From the NCBI RefSeq assembly GCF_027944115.1, contig NZ_JAPJZI010000001.1:3472001-3536000 (forward strand): a stretch of 64,000 nt of DNA, in the 5' to 3' direction. This DNA comes from Hoeflea prorocentri (GTDB taxonomy: Bacteria > Pseudomonadota > Alphaproteobacteria > Rhizobiales > Rhizobiaceae). Below the pieces are notes generated by a model. It was not told the origin of the DNA, did not search any database, and worked only from the letters and a program-made list of their open reading frames with translations. Below are positions 7,486 through 14,727 of this stretch, piece by piece; within the stretch, counting starts at the first letter, position 1, and each line of letters starts with the position of its first letter. A program made the translations under genes and the position numbers.

Positions 7486-10049
7486 CTTTTCATGGCCTTG
7501 AGACGTCCACCCGAGATCAGCGCCGTAACGTCAAAGAGGACACGTGGCACCGCCAGCCCACCCGGACAGGCAAGGTAATTCGGGCCCCAGACCGGTCCGA
7601 ATTTTTCCTTGAAGGCGCGCAGGCCCTCGAAGTGATAAAACTCTTCGCCATGCTGGTAGATCATGGTGCCGATCCGGTTCCAGGACGTGGCAAGCGGATG
7701 GTCGGCAAGGCCCGCCAGCGGCGCGGCGCCGAGATCGAACCAATGGAAGCCCTCCTCCTTGGCGTTCAGCAAGAGCTCAGCGAACAGGAAATCCATCATG
7801 ACGGAGGAAATTTTCGGACGGTACCGCATCAGGTCGATGGACATTTCGTGTTTTTGCGCCCCGCGCAGGATGTTGGCGAAAGCCACGATCTCGTCGCCCT
7901 TGCGCACCACGGCGCAGTCGAAACATCGCATGTAGTCGTCATCGAAATAGGCAAGGGCAAAGCGTTTTTCGCTGCCCGATTTTATAGAGAGCCAATCATC
8001 CGAAACGGCGCGAAGCTGCGGCAGGATGGGCGGCACCTCTTCCTTAGGGACAATCGAAAAGGTCAAGCCGTCTTTTTCGGCCCGCCGGCGCGCATAGCGC
8101 AGATCCTTGTGCTCGGGCACATCCAAGGTGAACGCGCCAAGGTCAAGGCGCGCCACCTCGCCGATTTTCAGGATCGACAGGCCCATATCCAGATAGAGTG
8201 GAAGGAAATCCGATTTCACCGAGTAGAAAACGGTCCGGTAGCCGGCCTGGTCGGCCATCTCGCGGAAGCGCCAGGCCAGCTCGGCTCCGCGTTCCGGATC
8301 TCCGATCGGGTCGCCCTTGGCAACATAGCTGCCGCCGGAAACACCGTACATGAGGAAGGCGCTTTCATCATCCGACACCAGGAAATGCTTGTCGCCAAGC
8401 AGTGCGATGGTTGCATCCGGGTCCGGCGCTTCGTCGACAAGCCGCCTGACGCTGTCCGGGATCTCCTCCGCCGGAGGAATGACGGACGGCCGGCGATTGA
8501 GCATCATGTGGAGGCCGAGCGCAAAAAGCGCGGCCACGAGCGCCACGCTGCCGCGCAGGAAACGCGGTGCATCGGCGTTCCAACTGAACTCCCACCAGAG
8601 CTGGTTGGAATACTCCACGTGACGATAGGCAAAAAAACCGAGCCAGACGGCAGCAGCAACGGTAATGGCGATCACCGACAGCCAGGCAGGCGTCAGAACA
8701 AGGACGGATTCGCCGGATTTTCGGTAGAAGGCCTGACGGAAGGGAAGCAGGAACAGGAAAATGGCGAAGAGCAACACCGCTTCCTCGTAATTCAAGCCCT
8801 TCGTCAGCACGAAAACCGTTCCCGCCGCCAACAGGCCCATGGCGAGGAAATAGGCGGATTGGCGCCTTTGGAGCAGCGCATGGGCGACGACCAGCAAGGC
8901 CAGACCGACGAGACTTGCAAGCAGGTGCGAGGATTCCACGAACGGCAAAGGCAGCAGCGACCTGACGGCCTCGTGGGAGACAGCGCTTTCGGGTAAAGAG
9001 CCCGACAGGAGCAGAACCAGCCCGCCGATAAAGGTGAAGGCCGCAGCGATCGGCGGTACGAGCGGCTCGGAAGCCCTGCCAATGCTCTGAACGGATTGGC
9101 GTATCGCCTGCTGCCCACGCGTGACCTCCATGTAGAGGAGAGCGAGGGAGACAGGCACCAGCGGCAGGAAGTAGTAGACAAACCGGTAAATCAGCAAAGC
9201 GCCGATCACATCAGAGCGCCCGGCCGCGCCAAGACCAGCAATGATCGTGGCTTCAAAGACACCTAGCCCGCCCGGCGAATGGCTGATGGCGCCAATAACA
9301 ACGGCTGAAATATAGACCACGAAAAAGCCGCTCATCGAGCCGGTCACATCGGCGGGCATTAAAACGTACAGGGTGGCGGCAGACGCCGCGATATCGACGA
9401 CGCCGGCGAGAAGCTGCAATGCGCTGATGCCAACCGAGGGCAACCGGATATTGATGCCGCGCAGCACAAAGCCCCGCTGGCCGCGTGCGACCCATATGAG
9501 ATAGGCGGCAAAGACAGCGAGGATCAGAAAGCCCGCAAAGCGGACCAGTTCGCTCGGCAGTTTGCCGAATATGAGCGAGCCACCGGGATAGAGGGCGAAA
9601 GAAAGACCGATCAGGAAGGCCATTCCCAGCCACAACGACATCCAGGAGAGCGCCACGATCTGACCGATGAGGGGTACTTCCAACCCCTTCTGGCTATAGA
9701 CACGGTAGCGCAGAGCGCCGCCCGTCAGGACGTGAAAACCGGCAACATCGGAAATCGCGAAACCGGCGACACCGGCCCAGGATGCCGTCAGATAGGACAC
9801 CCGGCCGGGGGCGACGGTTCGCACGGCCAGTATTTCATAACAGGCGATCGCGCAGAAACTGATGATTGTCGCAAGGACCGCCAACAACAGGCTGGTGACG
9901 GGTGTCATCTCGATATCGCGCAGAACTTCCGCAAGCGAGATATCCTCGGTGAAGTGATGGAGCAGGTAGAACGAAAAGAGCGTGACGCAGACGGCGAACA
10001 AGCCGGTCATAACGGTTTTGACGTTGATCCCGTGCTTGTGTTCCGCCAT
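7482..10049 (-). CDS. lpiA: Bifunctional lysylphosphatidylglycerol synthetase/flippase MprF (LpiA)
   Basis: Integral membrane enzyme that transfers lysine from lysyl-tRNA to phosphatidylglycerol and flips the product, giving acid and cationic-peptide tolerance. The 855-residue product has an N-terminal multi-pass region of about 14 membrane segments (from AVCVTLFSFYLLHHF to roughly residue 510, containing SHSPGGLGVFEATI) and a C-terminal GNAT-like DUF2156 catalytic domain (LLGDKHFLVSDDESAFLMYGVSGGSY; HWFDLGAAPLAGL). ATG 10049 is preferred to a TTG at 10073 because GGGAA lies ten bases before it. Two-gene operon with the acvB-like hydrolase, as in R. tropici lpiA-atvA. Confidence 0.94.
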   Translation of the reverse strand: MAEHKHGINVKTVMTGLFAVCVTLFSFYLLHHFTEDISLAEVLRDIEMTPVTSLLLAVLATIISFCAIACYEILAVRTVAPGRVSYLTASWAGVAGFAISDVAGFHVLTGGALRYRVYSQKGLEVPLIGQIVALSWMSLWLGMAFLIGLSFALYPGGSLIFGKLPSELVRFAGFLILAVFAAYLIWVARGQRGFVLRGINIRLPSVGISALQLLAGVVDIAASAATLYVLMPADVTGSMSGFFVVYISAVVIGAISHSPGGLGVFEATIIAGLGAAGRSDVIGALLIYRFVYYFLPLVPVSLALLYMEVTRGQQAIRQSVQSIGRASEPLVPPIAAAFTFIGGLVLLLSGSLPESAVSHEAVRSLLPLPFVESSHLLASLVGLALLVVAHALLQRRQSAYFLAMGLLAAGTVFVLTKGLNYEEAVLLFAIFLFLLPFRQAFYRKSGESVLVLTPAWLSVIAITVAAAVWLGFFAYRHVEYSNQLWWEFSWNADAPRFLRGSVALVAALFALGLHMMLNRRPSVIPPAEEIPDSVRRLVDEAPDPDATIALLGDKHFLVSDDESAFLMYGVSGGSYVAKGDPIGDPERGAELAWRFREMADQAGYRTVFYSVKSDFLPLYLDMGLSILKIGEVARLDLGAFTLDVPEHKDLRYARRRAEKDGLTFSIVPKEEVPPILPQLRAVSDDWLSIKSGSEKRFALAYFDDDYMRCFDCAVVRKGDEIVAFANILRGAQKHEMSIDLMRYRPKISSVMMDFLFAELLLNAKEEGFHWFDLGAAPLAGLADHPLATSWNRIGTMIYQHGEEFYHFEGLRAFKEKFGPVWGPNYLACPGGLAVPRVLFDVTALISGGRLKAMKR

Positions 10050-10153
10050 GGCGCTGCTGTTCCCGTTTCCCAATGGTCATACGTAACAGAGTCGCCAGGC
10101 AAAAGTCAGTCGGTACTGCCGGCTTTACACACTAAGCGTCCATATTCGGGAAA

Positions 10154-10230
10154 TGGTACGGTTGGGTGGGTTCGAACCACCGACCTCTGGATCCACAATC
10201 CAGCGCTCTAACCAGCTGAGCTACAACCGC
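10154..10230 (-). tRNA. tRNA-His (anticodon GTG)
   Basis: Read on the minus strand, a complete cloverleaf: acceptor GCGGTTG pairing with CAACCGT (G1 opposite U72), D-arm AGCTCAGCTGGTTAGAGCG, anticodon stem CTGGA/TCCAG with loop TTGTGGA (anticodon GTG), T-arm GGTGG/TTCGAAC/CCACC, discriminator A73, and an encoded CCA. The base before G1 is T, so there is no encoded G-1. This combination (no G-1, A73, G1:U72) is the derived alphaproteobacterial form of tRNA-His. Confidence 0.97.
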
Positions 10231-10308
10231 ACGGCACAGCGTCAAATGCTGACGGCTGACATACGGCCCCGCGATGCGTTTGGCAAGAGGCCCCGGGCAC
10301 GGCAGGTA

Positions 10309-10334
10309 TAAAAAAACCGGGCCTTTCGGCCCGG
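10309..10334 (-). terminator. Rho-independent terminator of the phasin gene
   Basis: Minus strand: CCGGGCC, loop GAAA, GGCCCGG, then seven Ts. Seven G/C pairs with a GNRA tetraloop and a clean U run, 36 bases after the phasin stop codon. Confidence 0.93.
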
Positions 10335-10369
10335 CTTCGGATTGGCGCTATCGCCACGGACTTTCAGGA

Positions 10370-10825
10370 TCAGCCGATCTGGAAGTTCTTGGCAGCCTTT
10401 TCGTAGGCGTCCTTGCCGGGCTTGGAAACCTTGTCGGCAACCTTGCGGGCTGCTTCATGAAGTTCCTTGGCCTGATCGACGGCGGCTTCAGCCTGCTTGC
10501 GCATGAAGCCGGTCTGAAGTTCGACCAGTTCAGCAACGGACTTTACGCCCAGAAGCGCTTCAATGTGCGTCAGCGAATTGTCGGCATTCGTGCGCACGGC
10601 GTCGATTGCCTTCATGCTGATTTCGACAGTGCCGGCCTGAGCGCTCTCAAGGGTCTGCTCGACCGTCTTCGTTGCGTCTTCTGCGGCAGTCTTCAGCTTG
10701 TCATAAGCTTCCTTGGACTGAACCAGTCCCTTTTCGGCAAATTCGCGGTAGGATTCAGTCAGTTTTGTCGGATCCACGGTTGCGAATGCGAATACGTCTT
10801 CATTTGCGGTTTTCTTGGCAGCCAT
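10370..10825 (-). CDS. Phasin family protein
   Basis: A 151-residue amphipathic, all-helical protein of the phasin family, which coats polyhydroxyalkanoate granules. Visible features: Lys/Ala/Glu-rich heptads throughout, the segment LTESYREFAEKGLVQSKEAYDKLKTAAEDAT, and the conserved FMRKQAEAAVDQAKEL near residue 110. ATG 10825 is chosen because AAAGGAG lies eight bases upstream; the GTG at 10834 overlaps that ribosome site. It has its own promoter and a perfect inverted repeat overlapping the -35 box, and its own terminator. The acetoacetyl-CoA synthetase nearby (16.7-18.7 kb) fits a PHB-metabolising organism. Confidence 0.9.
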   Translation of the reverse strand: MAAKKTANEDVFAFATVDPTKLTESYREFAEKGLVQSKEAYDKLKTAAEDATKTVEQTLESAQAGTVEISMKAIDAVRTNADNSLTHIEALLGVKSVAELVELQTGFMRKQAEAAVDQAKELHEAARKVADKVSKPGKDAYEKAAKNFQIG

Positions 10826-10890
10826 TTCATGCACTCCTTTGATTTCGGGCCCTGTTGGCAGGCACCCGACGCATAATTCTGTCTTGCGTC

Positions 10891-10919
10891 TATATAGCGA
10901 TGATTATTGTGCATTGCAA
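10891..10919 (-). promoter_or_regulatory. Sigma-70-type promoter of the phasin gene
   Basis: Minus strand: -35 TTGCAA (10914-10919), 17-base spacer, -10 TATATA (10891-10896). Transcription would begin near 10884, giving a leader of about 59 bases before the ATG at 10825. Confidence 0.7.
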
Positions 10920-10940
10920 CATAAATTTTGCAATGCACAA
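10907..10940. promoter_or_regulatory. Perfect inverted repeat operator over the phasin -35 box
   Basis: TTGTGCATTGCAA (10907-10919), spacer CATAAATT, TTGCAATGCACAA (10928-10940): a perfect 13-bp inverted repeat. Each arm also contains a nine-base palindrome, TGCA-n-TGCA, with centres 19 bases apart. One arm covers the -35 hexamer, so a bound protein would block RNA polymerase. PhaR (AniA) is the usual repressor of phasin genes and prefers TGC/GCA-rich sites; that identity is inference. Confidence 0.7.
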
Positions 10941-11017
10941 TTTTGGCATTAACCCTGTTGTCAGGAAAGGCCGTTCAAGTCCCACGCCCTGCTGGACCCG
11001 GCCACCATTGCCACCTA

Positions 11018-11033
11018 TTAACAAAGTCTTAAC
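11018..11033 (+). promoter_or_regulatory. Candidate CtrA binding site
   Basis: TTAACAAAGTCTTAAC is an exact match to the CtrA consensus TTAA-N7-TTAAC. It lies 115 bases before the start of the PdhS-like kinase gene, in a 207-base stretch (10941-11147) that otherwise holds no gene; no clear -10 element can be picked out around it. Confidence 0.65.
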
Positions 11034-11147
11034 GATCGTGTTTAGTTGGCCGCCGGTTTCCGTCCGGGATGAAGGCGCCCAAAAAGAATATTAGGGACGC
11101 CGGGCGTTGGCGTAATCAGCGCCTGGCACTAGGGAACGGGATCAGAC

Positions 11148-14100
11148 ATGCCGACGGGTCGATACCCTTTTATCGATATTGCCGTTCACGACAATGTACG
11201 TTCGCGGTTTTGTGCAGGCGACGCGCTGATACTTGTTTCACCCTTTCTGGACACAATCTTCTGGATCAATGGCGCAGGCGCACGGCTGCTGGGACATGAA
11301 TCCCTTTACGCCAGCATGGACGCCGGACTGGGCGCTGCCGGATCCGCCTATCGCCAGATCGAGGCCGCGGCCCGCGTGGTGCGTAATCGTGGCGGCACCT
11401 ATCCATTCGTCATGCGTTCCGACAGCGGTTTCAAACATGAACTGCGCTCTGCACAGATTGAGAAGATCAACCTGCCCGACGGCAATCCGGCTTTGCTGAT
11501 TTCAGCAAAGGTCGATGAAACCGGGAAAACGCAGACGCAGGTCGCCAACACAATCCTTGACGGGTTCGAGGACATGGACACACACGCGGCCGTGCTCGAC
11601 GAAAACGGCAGCGTGCTCGAAGCCACCTCATCCTTCGCCCGTATGCGGCTTGGCGACGAGGTAAGACGGCAGATTGTCAGCGAAGTGTCGGGCGATCGTG
11701 AGCGGCTTGCAAAGCACCCTATTCCAACGGTTCTCGGACAGCTTCCCTCCGCCGTTGCCCGCCTCAGCGATGATCCCGGGCTGTTCCTTCTTTTTGCGGT
11801 CGAAATGCCGGTTGATGCCGATGAACCGGCATCCCAGGCGCAAAAGAACAGTGAACCCGAGGCCGCCCCGAAGCGCAAACCAGCCAACCCGCGCCCAAAG
11901 ACACGGGTTGCCGGTCGGCCAGGGACCGTCCCCTCTGTGCTCAACATGACACCTCAGGATGCAAGAGTTGAGGAAGACGAGGAAGATTTGCTGGACCTTC
12001 CGGCGGAACGCGACACCGACGCCCCCCCGCAAGAGCAGCCAAACAGCAGTACCGCCGCCGAGGCACCTTCAGCGAAGCGTGAACCGGAGCAGCCGGTTGA
12101 CGTTCCGGCTCCGGCCCCGGCCCAGAGCAGCGCCCAAGAACCCCACCAGAAAACGGCCGACACGTCCGCATTTGTGTTCAATCCCGAGAAGCGGCCGACA
12201 CGGTTTGTCTGGAAAATCGACGCCCATGGGGTCTTCAAGGAGATTTCGCCGGAATTCGCGGAGACGGTCGGTCCCAACTCCGCAGACGTGAAAGACCGGA
12301 AATTCTCCGACGTCGCACAGGTCTTCAATATTGATCCGGACCACACGATCGCCGACCTGCTTCGCAAGCGCGACACCTGGTCCGGCAAGTCGGTTCTGTG
12401 GCCGATCCAGGGAACGGATCTTCGTGTGCCTGTCGATCTTGCAGCCCTGCCTACCTACTCCCGCGAACGCGAGTTTGACGGCTTTCGCGGCTTTGGCATC
12501 GTGCGCCCGGCCGACGCCGAGACGGACCCGGAGAAGATCGGCATCGCACTTGGTGGCGCGGGCGGTTTCCCTGCCATTGATCCCGGCCCGGACGAACCGG
12601 CCAGCCATGAAACCGTCGACAAGCCCGCAGGCGAAGACAAGCCGAGCGGCGCAGCAGCCCCCGCAGAGGATGATGAGACGGAAAAGCCTGCGTTGAAGAT
12701 CAGCGACACGCCGGGCCGTCGCCAAAGCGACAAGATCATAAGCCTTCAGGATCGCCGCTCACAGGCACGGGACGGTCTCAGCAATACCGAGAAACAGGCT
12801 TTCCGGGAAATCGCCCAGCGGCTTGGTGCGGCCCGGAGGTCAAAAGATGGCGATGATGAACAGCCCCCGGAGCCCTTCGGAAAACGTGCGTCCCCACCGA
12901 ACAAAACCGAGCACGGCGATCCCAAGGGAGCGCAGCAGGCATCCGACAAGGATAACCGTGCAGACAATACCGAGGGCGCCGACCCTGGTGCCGATGCGGC
13001 ACCGCCGAGTGGAAAACGTCCCCTTGTTGGTGACCAGACCGACGCACCGGACGGCAATTCCGTTACGCCTGCTGTTATCGAACAGCTTCCCGCCCCGGTT
13101 ATCGTCCATGACGGCACGACAATTTTCTACATCAATGAAGAATTCCGCCAGTTGACCGGCCATTTGACCAAATCGGAACTGAATAGAGCCGGCGGCATGG
13201 CCGGGCTCTTCGATGACGGAGATGGCAGCACCGGCGACGAGAGCACCTCGACCGGTGGCGACCTGGTGCTGAAGACAAGAGACGGCTCCCGGATAAGCGT
13301 ACGTGCGAAGTTGCGCTCCATCCGCTGGGAAAAGGGGCGCGCGCTGATGCTTGCCCTTCAGCCCCTGGTTTCAGAACAGCAGGTCAGCGCCGAGGACGCC
13401 GGTGTACCGGACAGCCCGCCGCTTCAGCCGGAGATACCGGACGAGACGGGAATGCCGGCGGCGTCGGCTCTTCAGGTGGAAGTCGAAGAATTGCGCTCCA
13501 TTCTGGAGACCGCAACGGATGGCGTGGTGCTTATCGGCGAGGACGGGATCATCCGTTCGATGAACAACTCGGCCAGCGCCCTGTTCGATTACGACGAAGC
13601 GGAGACCAGCGGACAACCGTTTGCGATGCTTTTTGCCCATGAGAGCCAGCGCGCCGTACGGGACTATCTGTCCGGGCTGACCGGCAATGGCGTTGCAAGC
13701 GTCCTGAACGACGGGCGCGAGGTGATCGGCCGCGAAGCCTCCGGCGGCTTTCTGCCGCTGTTCATGACCATTGGCCACCTGTCGGGCTCCAACGGCTATT
13801 GCGCGGTCATGCGCGACATCACCCAGTGGAAGCGTGCAGAAGAAGAATTGCGATCGGCCAAGAGGGAAGCCGAAACGGCCAGTTCCCACAAGAGCGACTT
13901 TCTGGCGCGTGTCAGCCATGAGATCCGCACACCGCTCAACGCCATTATCGGCTTCGCCGAACTGATGGCGGAAGAGCGTTTCGGTCCGATCGGCAGCCCA
14001 CGCTATGTTGAATATGCCAACGACATACGCCGTTCAGGCAAACATGTTCTCGATATCGTCAATGATCTGCTCGATATCTCCAAGATCGAGGCCGGTGAGC

Positions 14101-14588
14101 AGGAACTGGATTTTGCCGCCGTATCGCTGAATGATGCTCTGCTGGAGGCCATTTCAATCCTGCAGCCGCAAGCCAATGACCGTCGCGTCATCATGCGAAC
14201 CAGCCTGGCGTCGGATGTGCCGCAGGTGGTGGCCGATGTCCGATCGATCAAACAGATCGCGATCAACCTGTTGTCCAATGCCGTGCGCTTTACTCCGGCT
14301 GGCGGGCAAGTCGTCGTTTCGACGACCTACGAGCCGAACGGCAATGTCAGCCTGCGCATTCGTGACACGGGCGTCGGCATGACGCGAGCCGAACTGGAGC
14401 AGGCTATGAAGCCGTTCAAGCAGGTTGCCGGTCTGAACCGTCCGCGCGGCGAAGGCACAGGGCTCGGCCTGCCGCTGGCGAAAGCCATGGCTGAAGCAAA
14501 CAGGGCGCAGTTCGCCATGAACTCGCAGCCGGGCGAAGGAACGCTGATCGAGATCGTGTTCCCGTCGCAGCGCGTGCTTGCGGAGTAA
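11148..14588 (+). CDS. PAS-domain sensor histidine kinase, PdhS-like
   Basis: A 1146-residue histidine kinase without membrane segments, resembling the soluble PdhS kinases of Brucella that act like PleC/DivJ on DivK and so on the CtrA pathway. N-terminal 120 residues form an undescribed sensory region; about residues 215-380 and 465-640 are acidic, Pro-rich and disordered; PAS-like domains lie near 345-460, 640-740 and 785-905. The kinase core begins with SHKSDFLARVSHEIRTPLNAIIGFAELM (His near 923), then NLLSNAVRF (N box), DTGVGM (G1) and GEGTGLGLPLAKAM (G2). GGGA six bases before ATG 11148. A consensus CtrA box lies upstream. No cognate response regulator is adjacent. Confidence 0.87.
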   Translation: MPTGRYPFIDIAVHDNVRSRFCAGDALILVSPFLDTIFWINGAGARLLGHESLYASMDAGLGAAGSAYRQIEAAARVVRNRGGTYPFVMRSDSGFKHELRSAQIEKINLPDGNPALLISAKVDETGKTQTQVANTILDGFEDMDTHAAVLDENGSVLEATSSFARMRLGDEVRRQIVSEVSGDRERLAKHPIPTVLGQLPSAVARLSDDPGLFLLFAVEMPVDADEPASQAQKNSEPEAAPKRKPANPRPKTRVAGRPGTVPSVLNMTPQDARVEEDEEDLLDLPAERDTDAPPQEQPNSSTAAEAPSAKREPEQPVDVPAPAPAQSSAQEPHQKTADTSAFVFNPEKRPTRFVWKIDAHGVFKEISPEFAETVGPNSADVKDRKFSDVAQVFNIDPDHTIADLLRKRDTWSGKSVLWPIQGTDLRVPVDLAALPTYSREREFDGFRGFGIVRPADAETDPEKIGIALGGAGGFPAIDPGPDEPASHETVDKPAGEDKPSGAAAPAEDDETEKPALKISDTPGRRQSDKIISLQDRRSQARDGLSNTEKQAFREIAQRLGAARRSKDGDDEQPPEPFGKRASPPNKTEHGDPKGAQQASDKDNRADNTEGADPGADAAPPSGKRPLVGDQTDAPDGNSVTPAVIEQLPAPVIVHDGTTIFYINEEFRQLTGHLTKSELNRAGGMAGLFDDGDGSTGDESTSTGGDLVLKTRDGSRISVRAKLRSIRWEKGRALMLALQPLVSEQQVSAEDAGVPDSPPLQPEIPDETGMPAASALQVEVEELRSILETATDGVVLIGEDGIIRSMNNSASALFDYDEAETSGQPFAMLFAHESQRAVRDYLSGLTGNGVASVLNDGREVIGREASGGFLPLFMTIGHLSGSNGYCAVMRDITQWKRAEEELRSAKREAETASSHKSDFLARVSHEIRTPLNAIIGFAELMAEERFGPIGSPRYVEYANDIRRSGKHVLDIVNDLLDISKIEAGEQELDFAAVSLNDALLEAISILQPQANDRRVIMRTSLASDVPQVVADVRSIKQIAINLLSNAVRFTPAGGQVVVSTTYEPNGNVSLRIRDTGVGMTRAELEQAMKPFKQVAGLNRPRGEGTGLGLPLAKAMAEANRAQFAMNSQPGEGTLIEIVFPSQRVLAE

Positions 14589-14614
14589 CGGGTAAACAAA
14601 CCGGATTGTGTTAG

Positions 14615-14631
14615 TTTAGAATATTTCTAAA
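14615..14631. promoter_or_regulatory. Iron control element (Irr box)
   Basis: TTTAGAATATTTCTAAA: perfect inverted repeat TTTAGAA-N3-TTCTAAA, identical to the rhizobial ICE motif bound by Irr. It begins 27 bases after the kinase stop and ends 97 bases before the iron permease start. A possible -35 (TTGTGT, 14606) and -10 (TAAAGT, 14628) would flank it, but these hexamers are poor. Confidence 0.8.
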
Positions 14632-14727
14632 GTATTGATTTTAAAAGACGATCTTGACCGCTGCGGATATTTCTGCTTTCGAAGCCGGAACCCAGAGTGC
14701 ACGAAACCCGGCCAGGAATGACAACAT

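Noticed and set aside
7632-8996. 454-codon plus-strand open frame opposite lpiA/mprF
   Set aside because: It is the antisense shadow of a clear membrane/GNAT protein in high-GC DNA; the translation is Gln/Arg/His-rich with no domain and no ribosome site.
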